From Cyanophora paradoxa (lineage: Eukaryota; Glaucocystophyceae; Cyanophorales; Cyanophoraceae): a stretch of DNA of 64,000 nucleotides. The notes beneath the pieces were generated by a model. That model made no database searches. It was not told the DNA's origin and saw nothing but the letters and a program-made list of their open reading frames with translations. Below, piece after piece: positions 1 through 12,244 of the stretch (position 1 is its first letter; each line of letters begins with the position of its first letter). The position numbers and the translations under genes are program-made. The DNA is taken from NCBI GenBank assembly GCA_004431415.1, contig QPMI01000198.1, positions 82,740 through 146,739 of the forward strand, read 5' to 3'.

Positions 1-1205
1 CTGGACGTGGTGGGGCTGACCTCCAGGCCTCGAGGCCTGGGCACTAGCACGTGCACTTCTCGTAGTGCCGTACTGCGACATGCGGAACTGCGGCGAGCCG
101 CGGCAGAACTGAGCGGAGCGTCGTTGGAAGAAAGCGAGGAAACCTTTAGCAAGGTACCTCGCGGGTGTGGCGGAGGCGCCAGGCGAGCTTCCGTCCAAGA
201 AGTGGTGGCGGCCCCCCTTCTTGAGGCGCAGAATTGCGATCACCTCGCCGGCGCTGTTTCGGAGAGGCGCGCGCGCGCTTCAGCTGCGTGTGAATGATAT
301 CGATGCTCCGGCTGCAGCCCGGCGGGATCCGAAACGGCTGCGCGAGGAGCACGGCCGCTTGCAGGCCTAGGACGCTGCGTTTCGAGTTAGCCGCTGCCTG
401 CGGTACTGCGGCAGCGTGACGGTGCGTGTGCGCGGAGACATCGCCTAGGCTACTGCTAGCGGCGTTGCGTTGAGTGAGCTCGAGCGCGGGGTAACTGCCA
501 AGGCGACGCTCGCGGAGAAACTGCCAATGCAACGCTTGGAGCGCGGAGTAACTGCCAAGGCTCAAAGCTGCATAAGCTTTCAGCTTAGGCTGTTGCGACG
601 AAGCAGTGTCAAGGCAGCGACGAGGCAGCGTCGAGGCAGCGACGAGGCAGCGTCGAGGCTTAGGAGGGGGGGTCCGAGGGGAGGGGCGGGGGGTAGTTCG
701 AGATAAGAACCGCTTCGGCGATCGTGCTGTCTACCCCGCCGGCTAGAGTCGCTTTGAGTTCAAACCGTATCGCGTACCTCTTTCGATTCGCGTCTTCTGT
801 TCCTAGCTTCCCTTGCGATCATAAATGTACAGCTATAATGGAGGACGCTTCAAGGCCTGCAGCTGTGTGCAGCAGCTGTGTGCAGCAGCTTCAAGGCATT
901 ATGCTATTCAGCAGCAGCGCGATCCGCGCCCGCGCGACTCGGCGCGAGCCGCGACGCGAACAGAGGCGCTCATCGGGCGGGCAACTTGCTCCAGGTTATT
1001 ATGATCAATGCACTAGCTTTAGAATCTGCTTAGGGGTGGCGGTTCACGCGGCGAGCGAGCACACTCAGAGGAGCTCCATTTCAAGCGCAGCGCCTAGCTA
1101 GCAGCCTGCACCCGCGCATAGCAGCACTCGCAGGCCAGAAGCAGAAGCAGCGCATACGCACGTACATCCTCTCGGCGAAGCCCTCGACGCCTCTCAGCGG
1201 CGAAG
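1..1205. other. gene-free stretch, no supported coding exon
   Basis: I could not chain any reading frame here into exons with the GYGCGC...AG introns used by the neighbouring genes. Short imperfect repeats of the words GCGCGG-GTAACTGCCAAGG recur between about 480 and 565. A tandem repeat lies at 617-660. The last 150 bases should hold the promoter of the gene that starts at 1206. Small or 5'-truncated exons of a gene that begins outside the window cannot be excluded. Confidence 0.5.
610..660. repeat. short tandem repeat of GACGAGGCAGCGTCGAGGCA
   Basis: A 20-base unit alternating GACGAGGCAGC and GTCGAGGCAGC is repeated about two and a half times in tandem. It lies in the gene-free stretch. 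No function can be inferred from the sequence. Confidence 0.6.
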
Positions 1206-2469
1206 ATGCCTACCTCGAACGTTTCTTTGCCCGAGCTTCCGAGATCCATGCGGATGTTGTCGAATTTCGAGTTCTCGATATTGCCCGAAGAAGACGCTTT
1301 CCATCAGGTGTGCTTGCTGCGTCTACGCGCCGCCGACGGGCCGCCGATCTGACCCCGCGCGCCCCCGCAGGGCCGGGGCGTGTACATCCACCGGTCTCCG
1401 AGCCGCGAGCCGTCGGGCAACGCGCTGCCGCTGCAGGAGCTGCAGCGGGCGACGATCTTCATCTCCCGCCTGCGCGTCGTCATCGTGTACGAGGTCCCCG
1501 ACGACGAGCTCTTCGTCGGGCGGCGCGTCTGGTCCATCCCCTTGGACTGCATCGACGAGGGTGCGCCCGGCCCCCTGGTATCCGCGTACGCGTGCGCGCC
1601 GAGCTGACGGCCGCGCGCGCAGAGGAGCTCGTGACGAGCGGGCAGCGCCCGTTCCTGCGCTTGCGCTCGCACGCGGCCTCGGCGCCGGGCTACTTCGAGG
1701 TCATCTGCGCGATCCCCGACCGAGCGCTCGCCGTCCAGGGCATGATCTACACCTCCTTCGTCATCCTCGGGTGAGCCCCGCCCCGCCCTCCCGCCCGGCG
1801 AGCGTTCCCCCACCGCCGCCGCTGACGCACGCGCGCAGGCGGCTATTCGAGTCGCGCTTCCCGGCGACGCTGGAGACGGTGGAGGTCGAGGAGGGCGAGG
1901 CGGCCGCCCCGGGCCCCTCGTCGGGGGCGGGGGCGAGGACGCCGTCGCCCCGGCCCGCGCCCCGGGGCGGCTCGCCCTGGCCCGACGAGGGCGCCTCGCC
2001 CCGCGAGAAGAAGCCCCGCTCCTCCGCCTCCCCGGCGCCCTCCGCCTTCCCCGCCATCCGCAGCGCCACCGGCTCCCCGCGCGCCTCCCCGACCCACGCC
2101 CACGCCGCCACCGCCCGCCCCGCCTCGCCCTCCCCCGCCTCGCCCTCCCCCGCCTCGCTCCCCCTCGAGCTGCGCCCCGCGCCGGCGCCGGCGCCAACGC
2201 CAGCGCCGGTGGACCCGCTCTACTGCGTCAAGGTGCCCGTGGTGGACGTGGCGACGGGCGAGCTCTGCGTCGCCTCCCGCACCTTCGAGCGGCGCCGCGC
2301 CGCCTTCGTCGACGAGGCCACGGGGCAGGTCTACCTCGCCGAGGAGCAGCGGCCGGCGCCGCTGCGGGCGCCGCGGCAGCTGCCGCACCTCGCGGCGAGC
2401 CGCCTCGCGGAGCGCGGCATGCGGCAGCTCTCCGACCTCTGCGCCCTCTACTCCGCCAGCAGGGCCTAG
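1206..2469 (+). CDS. hypothetical protein with possible GRAM/PH-like N-terminal domain
   Basis: Four exons are read from the ATG at 1206: 1206-1307, 1371-1560, 1623-1770 and 1839-2469. The introns begin GTGTGC, GTGCGC and GTGAGC, end in GCAG and carry CTGAC near the 3' end. The predicted protein is about 355 residues. Residues 1-150 are ordered and rich in beta-strand-like segments (GRGVYIH, ATIFISRLRVVIVYEV, VWSIPLD, MIYTSFVILG), which resembles GRAM or WBP2-like PH folds that bind lipids or partners. This is a pattern impression, not a family match. The middle (about 165-255) is Pro/Ser/Ala-rich and probably disordered. The C-terminal 80 residues become ordered again (LYCVKVPVVDVATGELCVAS). 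The 3' end faces the kinase gene. Confidence 0.65.
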
Positions 2470-2861
2470 GCCCCGCCGCGCCCATCTGCCATCTCTGCTA
2501 TCGTCATCTTCTAGCGCGCGTGGTTTTGTGCAGTGCAGATCTGATAAGTGTCGCCGATTCGATTTCCGGTCTGAGATACGTACCTTGCACATGGTGTTGT
2601 TGGCGATCATGGCTGAGCTCCCAGTGTAGTGGGTTGTACAGCGCCTTTCATTTTGTCTACAGTCATAGCGTGTACTTTATCCATTTGAATTCGAATCCCC
2701 TCTAGATTTTCTAGTTTAAGTATACATTCTGTACGATACGAACTTGGATTCCGAAATGGAACGGACTCCGATGCAAGATCTGCAAGATCGAACGCGAGCG
2801 GATGCGGGAGGGGTGAGGGGGAGAGGGGAAGGGAGGGGGGGAGGGGGGGGGGAGAAGGAGT
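2470..2861. other. convergent 3' spacer, lower GC
   Basis: This spacer lies between the stop of the gene at 2469 and the stop of the minus-strand kinase gene at 2862. It is clearly richer in A+T than its surroundings, as expected for two abutting 3' UTRs. A G-rich run lies near 2815-2855. No coding exon was found. Confidence 0.5.
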
Positions 2862-5800
2862 CTAGGCGACCATGGTCTCTCCCCAGAGGAAGCAGTCGGA
2901 CCCGACGCGGAGCGAGGGGGCCGGGGCCCCGCCCGGCCCGTCGCCCGCCTCCCAGAGGGTCCCCGCCGGCCCCGAGACGGCGGCGAGGCCGCAGCAGCGG
3001 GCGCCGGCCTCGCCGCCCCGCCCGCCTCCGCCAGCGCCGCGGCGAACCAGGGCGGGGCGGCGAGGAGGAGCGCGACGGCGCCGGGGGCGGCCTCGCGGGC
3101 GGCGAGGAGGCGGCAGCGGCGGTGGAGGTCGAGAGCGAGGGCGGCGGCGCGCTCGGGGCCGGCCCCGGCTGCACCCGCGGCAGCGCCACGATCGCCAGGC
3201 AGCGCAGGTGCTCCGCGAGGCCGTGCCTGCCGGGCCGGGGCGCTCAGACGGAGAGCGCCTCGGGCGGGGCGGGGCGGCGCGGGGCGGCACCGGTCGAGGC
3301 GGGGGAGGGCGCCGGCGTGGCGCGTGGCCACCTCCAGCAGCGCGCCTCCAGGATCCGCCGCCTTGGCCGGCCGTCCTGCGCCCCCCGGGGGTGAGCCGGG
3401 CAGACAGGGAGGGGGCATGGGCGGCGAGGCGCCTCCGGGGCGGGGAGGAGGAGGCGGCGGGCGGCGGCGGCGAGGCGGGCCGGCTCGCGCAGGAGGGCCC
3501 CCGCCTCCTCCGCGGGGGCGAGCTCCAGCGGCAGCTGCAGGCCCCGCGAGCGCCCCGCCGGCCCCGGGCCGGGGGCGGGCGGGTGGGCTTTGGCGGGGTG
3601 CGGAGCGCCCCTGAAGAGGGACGCGAGGTCGGGCATCGCGAGGCCGAAGAGCCCCGGCCCCCGCTGCCCCCCCGGCACGCTTTAGGACGGGTCGAGGGAG
3701 GAGCCGGGGAGGGAGGGGGCGCGCCTTGGACTTGGCCGCCGCGTGCCGCTGGAAGACCGCCGCCCCCTCCGCCAGCGACTCCGCCTGCGAGGGGGCGCGG
3801 TGTCGGGGTCGCGGGGGGTACGCGGAGGCGGCGGGGGCGACCTTCAGCTCGAGCTTCTCGAGGGCCTCGCCGCGCTCCGCCGCCCGCCGCTGGGACGTCG
3901 GCGCGGGGGAGGCCGAGGAGGAAGAGGAGGGGGCGGGGGGCACGGGCTTGGGGGCTCCTGGGGCCGGGCGAGGGAGTGGCGGGCGAGGCCCGAGGCGGCC
4001 TGCTGCAGCCGCTGGGGCGCCGCGGAGGCGAAGGAGAAGGCCGCCGCCGCCGCCGCCGCGATCGGCGCCGCCGCCGCCTGCGGCGCGGAGAGCGCCAAGG
4101 CCGGCGGGGGCGGGGCGGCGGGAGCGGGCGGGGCGGGTGCGGGGAGGAGACGGGCTTGGGCCGGGCGCGGAGGCGGGCGATGAGGTCGTCGCTGATGGCC
4201 ACGCGCGCCGCCGCCGGCGCCGTGGCGGGCGGGCGGGCGGGCGGGTCAAGGCGCGTGGGGCGGTCCGCACGGGGCGTCGCGGCCAACGGCTTCTTCGGAG
4301 CGGCCGCCTCCGGCGGCGGTCGCGCTGCGGCAAAGGGACTCGCCCTCAGCGGCAGACGAGAGGCGGAGCGGGCTACGGGCGGCCCCGGCGCACCGGCCGC
4401 CGCCTCCTTCTTCGCGTGGGGGCGAAGGCCGGCCAGGGCCGCCCCTGCGGCAGAGCGGGGCCTCAGCGAGGGAGGAAGGCCGCCGGCTGGCCGGCCGAGC
4501 GTTGGCCGGGGCACACCGACGCGGCTGGCGAGGCTCTTGCGGGGCACCGGCGCCGCGTCCGCCGCCGCCAGTTTGGCCGACTCTGCCGGCGACGCCCGTG
4601 GGCGGCGGGCGTCGCGGGGCGGAGCGGGGGGAGGGCGCACGCTCGAAGGGCCGCGGGCGCTCCTTCTTCTTCTCCGTCGCCTCTGCGGCGCCGCCTCAGC
4701 CCGGCCGGGCGGGGCGGGCAGGCGGGGCGGGGCGGCGCACCCTTCTGCTCTGCCGGGGGCCGCGCCGACGTGAAGAGGCGGGTAGGCGTCTCCTCCGCTG
4801 GCGGGGCCCGCGTGAGGCTGCGGGGGCCGAGCGATGCGACGGGAGGGGCGGGGCGGGGCGGACCCTCGTCCCGCAGGGCCCCCGCCATGACGTCCGAGTC
4901 CGGCGGGGGGGCCGCCCCGGGCCGCCTCGCCCGCGCCCTCCCCGAGCCCGCCGGCGCCTTCTTCGACGCGAAGACGGCCTTCTGCTGCTGCGCCGCCGCC
5001 GCCGCTGCGGGGCGCACGGGGTCCGACGGGCGCGACCTCTGAAGGCTCGGCGGGCGGGGCGGGGCGGGGCGGGCGCACCCTTGCCGCCCTTAGCAGCGAA
5101 CATCCCCTCCTCCTCCTCCTCCTCCTCGCGGTCCTTGTCCTCCTCGCCCTCCTCCTCCTCCTCCTCCTGCTCGGCCTCCTCGAGGGCGAGCCGGGCGATC
5201 TCGGCCTCTAGCCCCGAGGCCCGCCGCCCCGGCCCCTCCTCCTTCTCCTTCTCCTTCGCTTCGCCGGGGACGGCCGCGGCCCCGCGCTCGGCCCGCGGCG
5301 CCTCGTCCTCGTCGACCTGGCGCTTGGAGTTGCGCGGCCGCCGCCTCGGCGCCTGCTCCCCGCCCTTCCTCGTGTCCTCCTTCGCCCCGCCGAAGGGGTC
5401 GGGCGGGGACACCTCCCCGACGCCGACCCGAGGCGTGAGCTTGGGCGGGGGCCCCGCGAACCGCCTCCTCGGCGGCGTAGCGTCCCTCCGCTCGAGGGGT
5501 CCGGGCGGGGCGAGGGGGCGCGCCTCCTCCTCCCGCTCCTGCCTCTCCTGCTCGAAGAAGAAGGCGGCGGCGGCGTCGTCCGCCCAGGGCGCCTCCTCCT
5601 CGTCGACCGCGCGCCTGCTCCAGCGGCGGTGCCTCGCCGGCGCCGCCGCCGCCCTCCGCTCGCCCGCCTCCGCAAGCTCCGCCGCGAGCCCGAACTCCTC
5701 CCGCGCCGGCTGCCGGGCCGCCCGCCCCGGCCCCGCCTCCCGCGCCGGCGACGGCAGGAGGTCCTCCAGCGACTCGGCCTCGGGCGGCGGCGCCCGCTGC

Positions 5801-8041
5801 TGCTGCTGAACCTGCTGCTGCTGGAGCTCCACGGGGGGGAAGTCGAGGAGGCTCGGCGCCGCCTGCTGCGCCTGCGGGGGCCCCGCCGGGGAGAGCCCCG
5901 CCTCGAATCCCCGCTCCTCTTGGGGAGGCGGCGTCGGGCTGGACGCCCGCTGCGCCGCGGGGAGCGCCGCCTGCTGCTGCATCTGCTGCATGGCCTCCTG
6001 CGCGACCCGCTGCGGCTCAGGCTGCGGTGGAGGGGGAGGGCCAAAGTCCTCGCGGCGCAGGGGGGGCGCGAGGGGCGCCTGGAGGCCGGGAGGGGGGAGG
6101 AAGCCCGAGGGGGGCAAGAGCCCCGCTCCGCCACCCCCGCCCCCTCCGAAGTCGTCGGGCGGGGCGCCGCCGCCGCCATCGTCGCCACCGGTGCCGGGGC
6201 CGGGGCCGTCTGCGAAGTCGGCCTCGTCGAAGCCGGCGGCGCGGCGCACGTCCGAGGCGCTCTGCAGCCGCTCCGTGTACACGTGCCGCGTCCTGCGGGG
6301 GCGGTCGGACCACCGAGGAGGGCGCCCCGGGGGGCGATGGGGCCGCACATGGCCTCGACGAGGTCGACGAGGCGCGGGGGAACGTTCCTCTCCGCCGCGA
6401 GTTGCCGCCAGAGGCGCTGCTGGGGCGGCCGCGGCGAGCCCAGCAGCATGCACGCCGCCACCCGCCTGGCCCCGCAAGCTCAGCGGCGCTCTGGAAAGGC
6501 CGAGTCGGGCCCCGGCGGTCCGGCGAACTGGGCACCCGAGGGAGTAGACGTCGGAGTAGGGCCCGGGCTCCGGCGGGTCCTCCACCTGCGCCCCGCCCCC
6601 GCCCGCCTCAGGGGACGCGGCGCCTCCGGGGGGAGCCCCGCGCCTGCTCGGGGGCCGCGAAGTTGGCCGGCCCGACCGACGTGTAGTCGCTCCGGCCCGT
6701 CGTCTGCGGCGGCGTCGGGGGCGCGGGCGGGGCGGGGCGGGGCGCGGACGGTGGCGATGCCGAAGTCGATGAGGAAGAAGCGGGCGGGGCGGGGCCCGGG
6801 CGCCTGGCCCCCGCCCCCCGCGGGGCGGCGGACGATGTTGCTGGGGGAGACGTCGCGGTGCACGAGCCCTGCCGGCCCGTCACGGCGGGGCCGGGCGGCG
6901 TGCGGGCCGGGGGGGCCTCACCCTTGGCGTGGACGTAGAGGAGGGCGTCGGAGAGGTCCTCCAGCATCCCCAGCACCTCCCCGGGGGGGAAGGGGCGCGC
7001 CTGCCCGCCCCGCCGTCCGCAGTCTAAGCGAGGGCGGGGTGCGGGAGGCGGCGGGCGGGGCGCACGGGGCCGCGGTCGGCGAGCTCGCGGGCGACGCTCT
7101 GCCCCTCGATCAGGTCCATCACGTACGCCCTGCCCGGGCCGGGCGTCGGGGGAGCGACGGGGGGAGGAGGGGCACAGGGAGGCGGGCGGGCGGGCGGGGC
7201 GGACCGGCGGCGGTGGAACTCGAAGGCGTCCCAGAGGGCGGGGATGAGCGGGTGCCGCAGCGCCCGCAGCAGCTCCTGCCCGCGGGGCGCCCGTGAGGCC
7301 GGCGAAGAGGCGCGGGGCGGGCGGGCGGGCGCACCTGCTCGCACTCGAAGGAGCCCTCGGCGTACTCCTCTGGTATGCACGAGCGGCCCGCTCCCTTCAG
7401 GCACTTAAGCGCCTTCGCCAGCGGGTCCCGCCCCGCCCCGGGTCCCGCCGCCGCCGCCGCCTCGGCCTCCGCCCCGGACGGCCGCGGCGGTCGCTGGAGA
7501 AAGATGCGTTTCTCCGTGCAGCGGTACGTTGTCGCGAAGGCGCCGTCCCCGAGGCGCTCCCACGCTGCGCGGGGCCGTGAGCGCCGCGGCGGCGCGGCGC
7601 ACGCGCGCCTGGCTGGCATAACGGCGGCGCACCGACGTACTCGCCCTCGCTCCCGCGCGCAGTGAGCGGCGTGCGGCTGCCGTGGCACTCGCAGACACAG
7701 GAGCAGGAGCCGCCGGCCGCCTTCTCTGCATCGTCCCCGCCGCAGCTGCTGTCGCACCGCAGGCAGAAGAGCTGGAAGGCCGGCGCCGCCCCGACGACGA
7801 GTGACCGCGTCTGAGAGGAGGCCGACGACGCGGCTGCAGCAGAGCCCGCGCCGGACCCAGATCCCGCAGAGCCGGCGAGGCTCACATTCCCGTAGCCGCC
7901 GCTCGCCGCACCGGAGGATTCGGCGGAACCTCCAGAGCCCTGAGAAATGCCGTAGCCGCTGGAGACGCGGCCGGTCGAGCCCGCGGACCCCGACCCGCCG
8001 GAGCGGGACAGATAGCCGTAGCCGCTCGACCCGGCGCTCAT
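2862..8041 (-). CDS. Ser/Thr protein kinase with long disordered C-terminal region
   Basis: The ATG is at 8041. Exon 1 encodes a Gly/Ser/Tyr-rich leader and a Cys-rich patch (LFCLRCDSSCG, CSCVCECH). The kinase domain follows across introns that start GTGCGC. It has the Gly-loop LGDGAFATTY, a likely ATP lysine in LAKALKCLK, the catalytic loop HRDVSPSN near 6860, DFG in LIDFGIA near 6770, an APEQ activation-segment end, and DVYSLG spliced to RVAACMLLGSP near 6480. All core catalytic motifs are present. The downstream region is low-complexity: Gln runs near 5800, a Glu-rich run near 5130, and Pro/Ala-rich exons to the stop at 2862. Some short ordered, leucine-rich pieces lie near 2900-3400. The HRDVSP loop and APEQ are unusual and I cannot assign a subfamily. 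The exons below about 5 kb could be a separate gene. Splice details in the disordered part are not resolved. Confidence 0.72.
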
Positions 8042-8337
8042 CGCCCGCGTCTCACAGCGCGGGATACGGCTCAGCAACGGATCAAACTGAGGCGCTGGAC
8101 GTATGCATGCGCTGGGCTTCGGCGACCTTGCTTCAGACGCGTACAAGACACAAAACAATTCGGCCCGCTTGAATGCTGCCAATGTGCACGATGTGCACGT
8201 CTACACGCCTTGGATCTGCTCGTCGGCAACGCGATCGGCGCTGCGGTTGTTGGGGTACGCGAATTGGGGGCGGTCACTCAACTCGCTGCGCACGTATACG
8301 CAGCACGTACGCGCTCATTTCACATTGAATACATCGC

Positions 8338-11300
8338 TCACAGGCCGTAGCCGGTGCTGTAGTGGGCCCCCTCGTCGCCCCACGTGTCGTCCAGGAAACC
8401 GGGCTCGAGGGGGCGGGGCGGCGGCGGCGGCTGTTCTCGTGCCGGGGGCGCCGCCTCGCGAGGATCGGGCCCCGGGGCGAACGCCTTCCGCGCGCTGTCC
8501 GGCGCCGGCAGGCGGGCCGAGGGGGGCCCCGAGGCCCGCAGCCCGTCCCCCTCGGGGTGCCCCCGGCGCGCCGAGTAGGGGCCGCTGGCGGACCCCGCGG
8601 GGTACTGGCCGGCCCCGTACTGCGCCGACGGCGCCGCCGGCGGCCGGCCCTGCGAGCCCGAGTGCGCGTACGGCTCCTGCGCCGCCCAGCCTCCGGCCTG
8701 CGCCCCCGGCGCCCAGGAGCCCGAGGCGAGCACCCTGCGCCCGAGCCGCCGTGCTGCAGCGGCGTCGAGCCGCGCGCTGAGGGCGGGCGCGCCGAGGGGC
8801 CGGCGCCGCTGTCGCTCCCGCGGCGCGACGCCGCGCGGCCCGAGCTGCGGGGGCCGTCAGTGCCGGGGGCGCGACGCGCGGGGCGCGCGGCATGGGCGCG
8901 CGCACTCCGGCCCGGCGGCGAAGGCGCCTGTGGAGAGGTACGCGAGGCCGGGCCCGGGCCCTGATTCGTCCTCGTACCCCGCCCCCTCCTGCGGCCCCGT
9001 GGGTCGGCGTGGGCCGGCCGCGTCGACGCGAGGGGTGGGCACGCACGCGCTGCTGGGAGGGGCGCCGGAGGAGGCGAAGCCGCCCGCGCGCCCGCGCCGC
9101 GCGCTCTGCGGCTCCTCCTGCGGGCGGCCCGTGAGCGGGGCTGGTACGGGCGGCTCGGCCCGGCCCGGCCGACCTCCGCGTAGGAGCCCGCGGTGTAAGC
9201 GCGGCCGCGCCGCACGGAGCCGCCGGCCTGCACCGGCGTGGCCGCCTGCTGCTGCCACCCGTCCGGGCGCTCCTCCTGCACCGGGCCGCCGGTCAGCGCG
9301 AAGGGCGCGGCGCCGGCGGCGGGGACGCCCGCGCACCTCGTCGTAGTGCCGCGCGCCGGACGGTCGCGTCCGCTGGGAGCCCTGGCGCCGAGGCCTCAGA
9401 AGGAGAGAGACACTGGCGAGGCGGCAAGGGAGCGCGGGGGCGCACGTCGGTCTGGGCGGAGAAGGGCCCGTGGAGGCGCTCGAGGGCGGCGGCGCGGTCC
9501 TCGGCGCGGGCGGCGCGCTCCTGCAGCGCCGCCTCGCGCCCCCGCGCCTCCTCCGCCGCCCGCTCCGCCGCCTCCGCCTTGGCGCGCGCCGTCGCGAGCG
9601 TCTTCCGCAGCTCCTGCTCCGCCGCCGCCTGCTCCCTCTCCCGCTGCCGCAGCGCGTCCACCTGCGGGACGAGGGGAATGAGCCCCAAAATAGACGCCTG
9701 AAAGCAACGCCACGCGCCTCGGCGGTGCTCCGCGTGACCGCTGGGGCCGCCCCCGGCGCTGCGGCGCTGCGGGCCGGCGTCAGGAGCGGCGGGGGCGGCG
9801 GGGCGGGGCGGTGGGGCACCGGAGCTGCTGCTGGGCGGCGGCGAGCTGCTGGCGGAGCGCGTCGGCGTCGGCGGCGAGCTGCGCCTCCCGCTCCCGCGCC
9901 CGCCCCGCCGCCGCCGCCGACTCGCCCAGCTGCTTCCGCAGCTGCGCCACCGTCGCCTCCAGCTGCGAGGGCCGGGCCGCCGTCAGGGAGCGTCCAGAGC
10001 CGCGAGGGGCAGCGCCGGACCGTGGCGAGGGCCTCGGCGGGGACGCCGGACGAGCCGGACGGCGGCTGGCCCGGGGCCGAGGCCGACGCGGCGGCGAGGT
10101 CCCGCTCCCGCTGGGCCGCCGCGAGGGCGATCCGCAGATCGGCGACCTGCGCCCGCAGCGCCGAAGCCTCTTTCTCCACCGCCTCCAGCCTCCCCTCCAG
10201 CCGCGCTGCGCGGGGCCGCGGCGTGAGTGGCGGGGCCTCGCTGGGAGCGCGCGGCGGGCACCGCGCTCGTCGGCGGCGCGGTTGCGCTCTTCCTGCGCGG
10301 CGGCGACGGCCTCCTGCCACTTGGCCGTCAGCGCCGTCTCCCGCGCCGCCAGCTGCGACTCCGCCTCCCGCAGCTGCGCGCCGCCCGTCGGCCCCGGCTG
10401 CGCGGCGGTGTCGAACGCCCACACGCGGACCTTGGACTGCAGCGCGGCCGCCTCGTTGCGGGCCGCCGCAAGCTCGGGCAGCACGGAGGAGGCCGATGCC
10501 CGCCCCGACGCCGACGCTGGCCGGGAGCCCGGGGCGGGCGCGGCCGGCGACTCGGCTGCCGCTGCGGGCGCGGGGCACCGGCCACCCCAGACGGCGTCGC
10601 CGGCGGCTGCGGAGCCGGGGCGGCGGGCGTCTGCGGGGCGGCGGCGGCTGCGGCCTGCTTCGCGGCGGCGGCCTGCAGCTCCGCCTGCCGCGCGAGCGCC
10701 GTCTCGACCTCCCGCCTCGCCGCCTCCGCCTCCCGCTGCGCCGCCCGCGCCGCCTCCTCCGCCTGCACCCCGTCTCAGACGAGAAAGGGGGGGTTGGCGT
10801 CCCAGCGCACCCGCGTGCGCTCCGCAAAGAGGGCGGCGCTCTCCCAGCGCAGCTCGTTGACGCGGCTCTCCAGCTTCTCGCGCTCCTGCGCCCACTTCGC
10901 CCACTCCTCCTCCGCCCTGCATCGCGCTCAGCGAGCGCCGCATAGAGCGCGAGGGGCGGCCGCACGCTCGGAGGCGCCGCAGGTCGGCGGCTAGCTCCGT
11001 GTTCAGCTCCGTGAGCTTCTTCTCCGCCGCCGCCCGCGCCGCCGCCTCCGCCTGCAGCTCCTCCACTTGCCGCGCCAGGTCCTCCATTCGCGCAACTGCC
11101 GGCATGGCGTCAGAGGCGCGGAGAGAGGGCGATGCAAGGCCCGCTCGCCCGTCTTCTGGTGCTCCCTGTACGTGATCCGCGTGTCCGCGTCCGGCGACGG
11201 GACCGACGCCTTCTCCGCTGCCACAATCGCCACGCGCGCCTTCGCTTCCATTGCCTCGTGCTGCGCCTGCGTCGCCTTCGCTTGCAGTTGCTTCAGCTGC

Positions 11301-11854
11301 GCGAACGTGCGGCGTCAGCTAACGCGGGTCAGCGGGGCCTGGCTGCGCAGCGGTCACCTCTTTCTGTAGGCGCTCGCGGTGCGGAATCCTGACTCGGTCG
11401 TAGGCGTAGCCGTGCGCCCTCGCGATGAGCTCGTCCACCTGCGGCGCGCGGGGTCAGGGGCGCAAGATTCGCACTGGCGCAGCTGGGGCACCTTCTCATC
11501 GTTCAGGCGAGCGCTGTTGACGAGCTCGCGTCTCAGGATTGCAATGGTGACCTCCTGGTCCTTCAGATCTTGCTGTGCGGACCAGCGCATCAGTTCAAGC
11601 GAACCAGACCGCGAGCCCACATGCGCTTGCCTCGAGTAGCTTGATGAGGTTGGATCGCTTGTTCTCCTTGTTCTGTATCTCTGCATCCTTGATGCGCTTC
11701 TCCAACAGCTGGATCGTGCCCATCAACGCCCGGACCTTCTTGTTGTGCACTTCCGTCAGCGCCCTGATCCTGGCCGCTGCCAGCTCTGTGCAGCCAGCGG
11801 GGTTAGCTAGAGCTAAAGAGGCGCTCGAGACGGGTGCGCGCCTCCGCCGAGCAT
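8338..11854 (-). CDS. coiled-coil protein, copy 1 (full-length paralog)
   Basis: The proposed ATG at 11854 joins through a GC-AG intron (CTAAC branch site) to ELAAARIRALTE. About ten exons of Ala/Glu/Gln/Arg-rich heptads follow (for example LEKRIKDAEIQNKENK, RQVEELQAEAAA, VDALRQREREQAAAEQEL), predicting a long coiled coil. The C-terminus is Gly/Tyr/Ser-rich and ends DEGAHYSTGYGL at the stop at 8338. No enzymatic motif is visible; a structural or cytoskeletal role is a guess. Exon by exon it matches the copy at 34.9-38.2 kb on the other strand. It differs from that copy by a G4 run at 10572-10575 (C5 in copy 2), which breaks the frame here. It keeps the C-terminal end that copy 2 has lost. Confidence 0.7.
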
Positions 11855-12003
11855 GGCCTCGGCATCTTTCGCTGCATGCGAACCGCTCGCTTCTCTCGGC
11901 TGGCGAGAGCTGCTGGGGCCTGCAATCGCTGCAGAAGGAGTAGCATGCGCGTGCGGTGCCCTTCCCGCGCTTGGCGGGCGGCTCCGCGGGGCGCTGGCCG
12001 GGC
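8500..12003 (-). repeat. inverted duplication, arm 1
   Basis: This segment reappears in inverted orientation at about 34718-38010. It covers the whole coiled-coil gene, its introns and about 150 bp upstream. The outer edge at about 12003 is sharp: both copies share GCGCCCGGCCAGCGCC and diverge just beyond it. Introns and exons are both conserved, so the duplication looks recent. The arms enclose about 22.7 kb. Confidence 0.85.
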
Positions 12004-12244
12004 GCGAGGACATTCGAAAATACCCGCCTGGCCCGATTCGAACACGCAGCGTACGGGGGTGTCTGAATTTGATCGCATGCGCAGCTCGAGCTTGCAATTG
12101 ATCATGATCGATATCATGATCATGACCGGCGTCGCGGCCGCGGCCGAGTCGGCGAAGCTCAAGCAGCCTGGCAGTCGATGTACACAACGCGTACGTCAAC
12201 GCGAGCTTGACCTACCAGGCTACCTCCGAAACGCTAGGGTCGAG
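11855..12244. promoter_or_regulatory. upstream region of coiled-coil copy 1
   Basis: The first 150 bases are shared with the copy-2 upstream region and so probably hold the common promoter. Beyond the duplication edge lies a palindrome-rich stretch at about 12098-12128 built from TGATCATGATC and CATGATCATG words. No coding exon was found apart from the 3' end of the next gene. Confidence 0.4.

Noticed and set aside
2872-5042. Very long plus-strand frames opposite the kinase gene
   Set aside because: Arg/Gly/Pro-only composition is typical of antisense shadows of GC-rich exons; kinase motifs lie on the minus strand.
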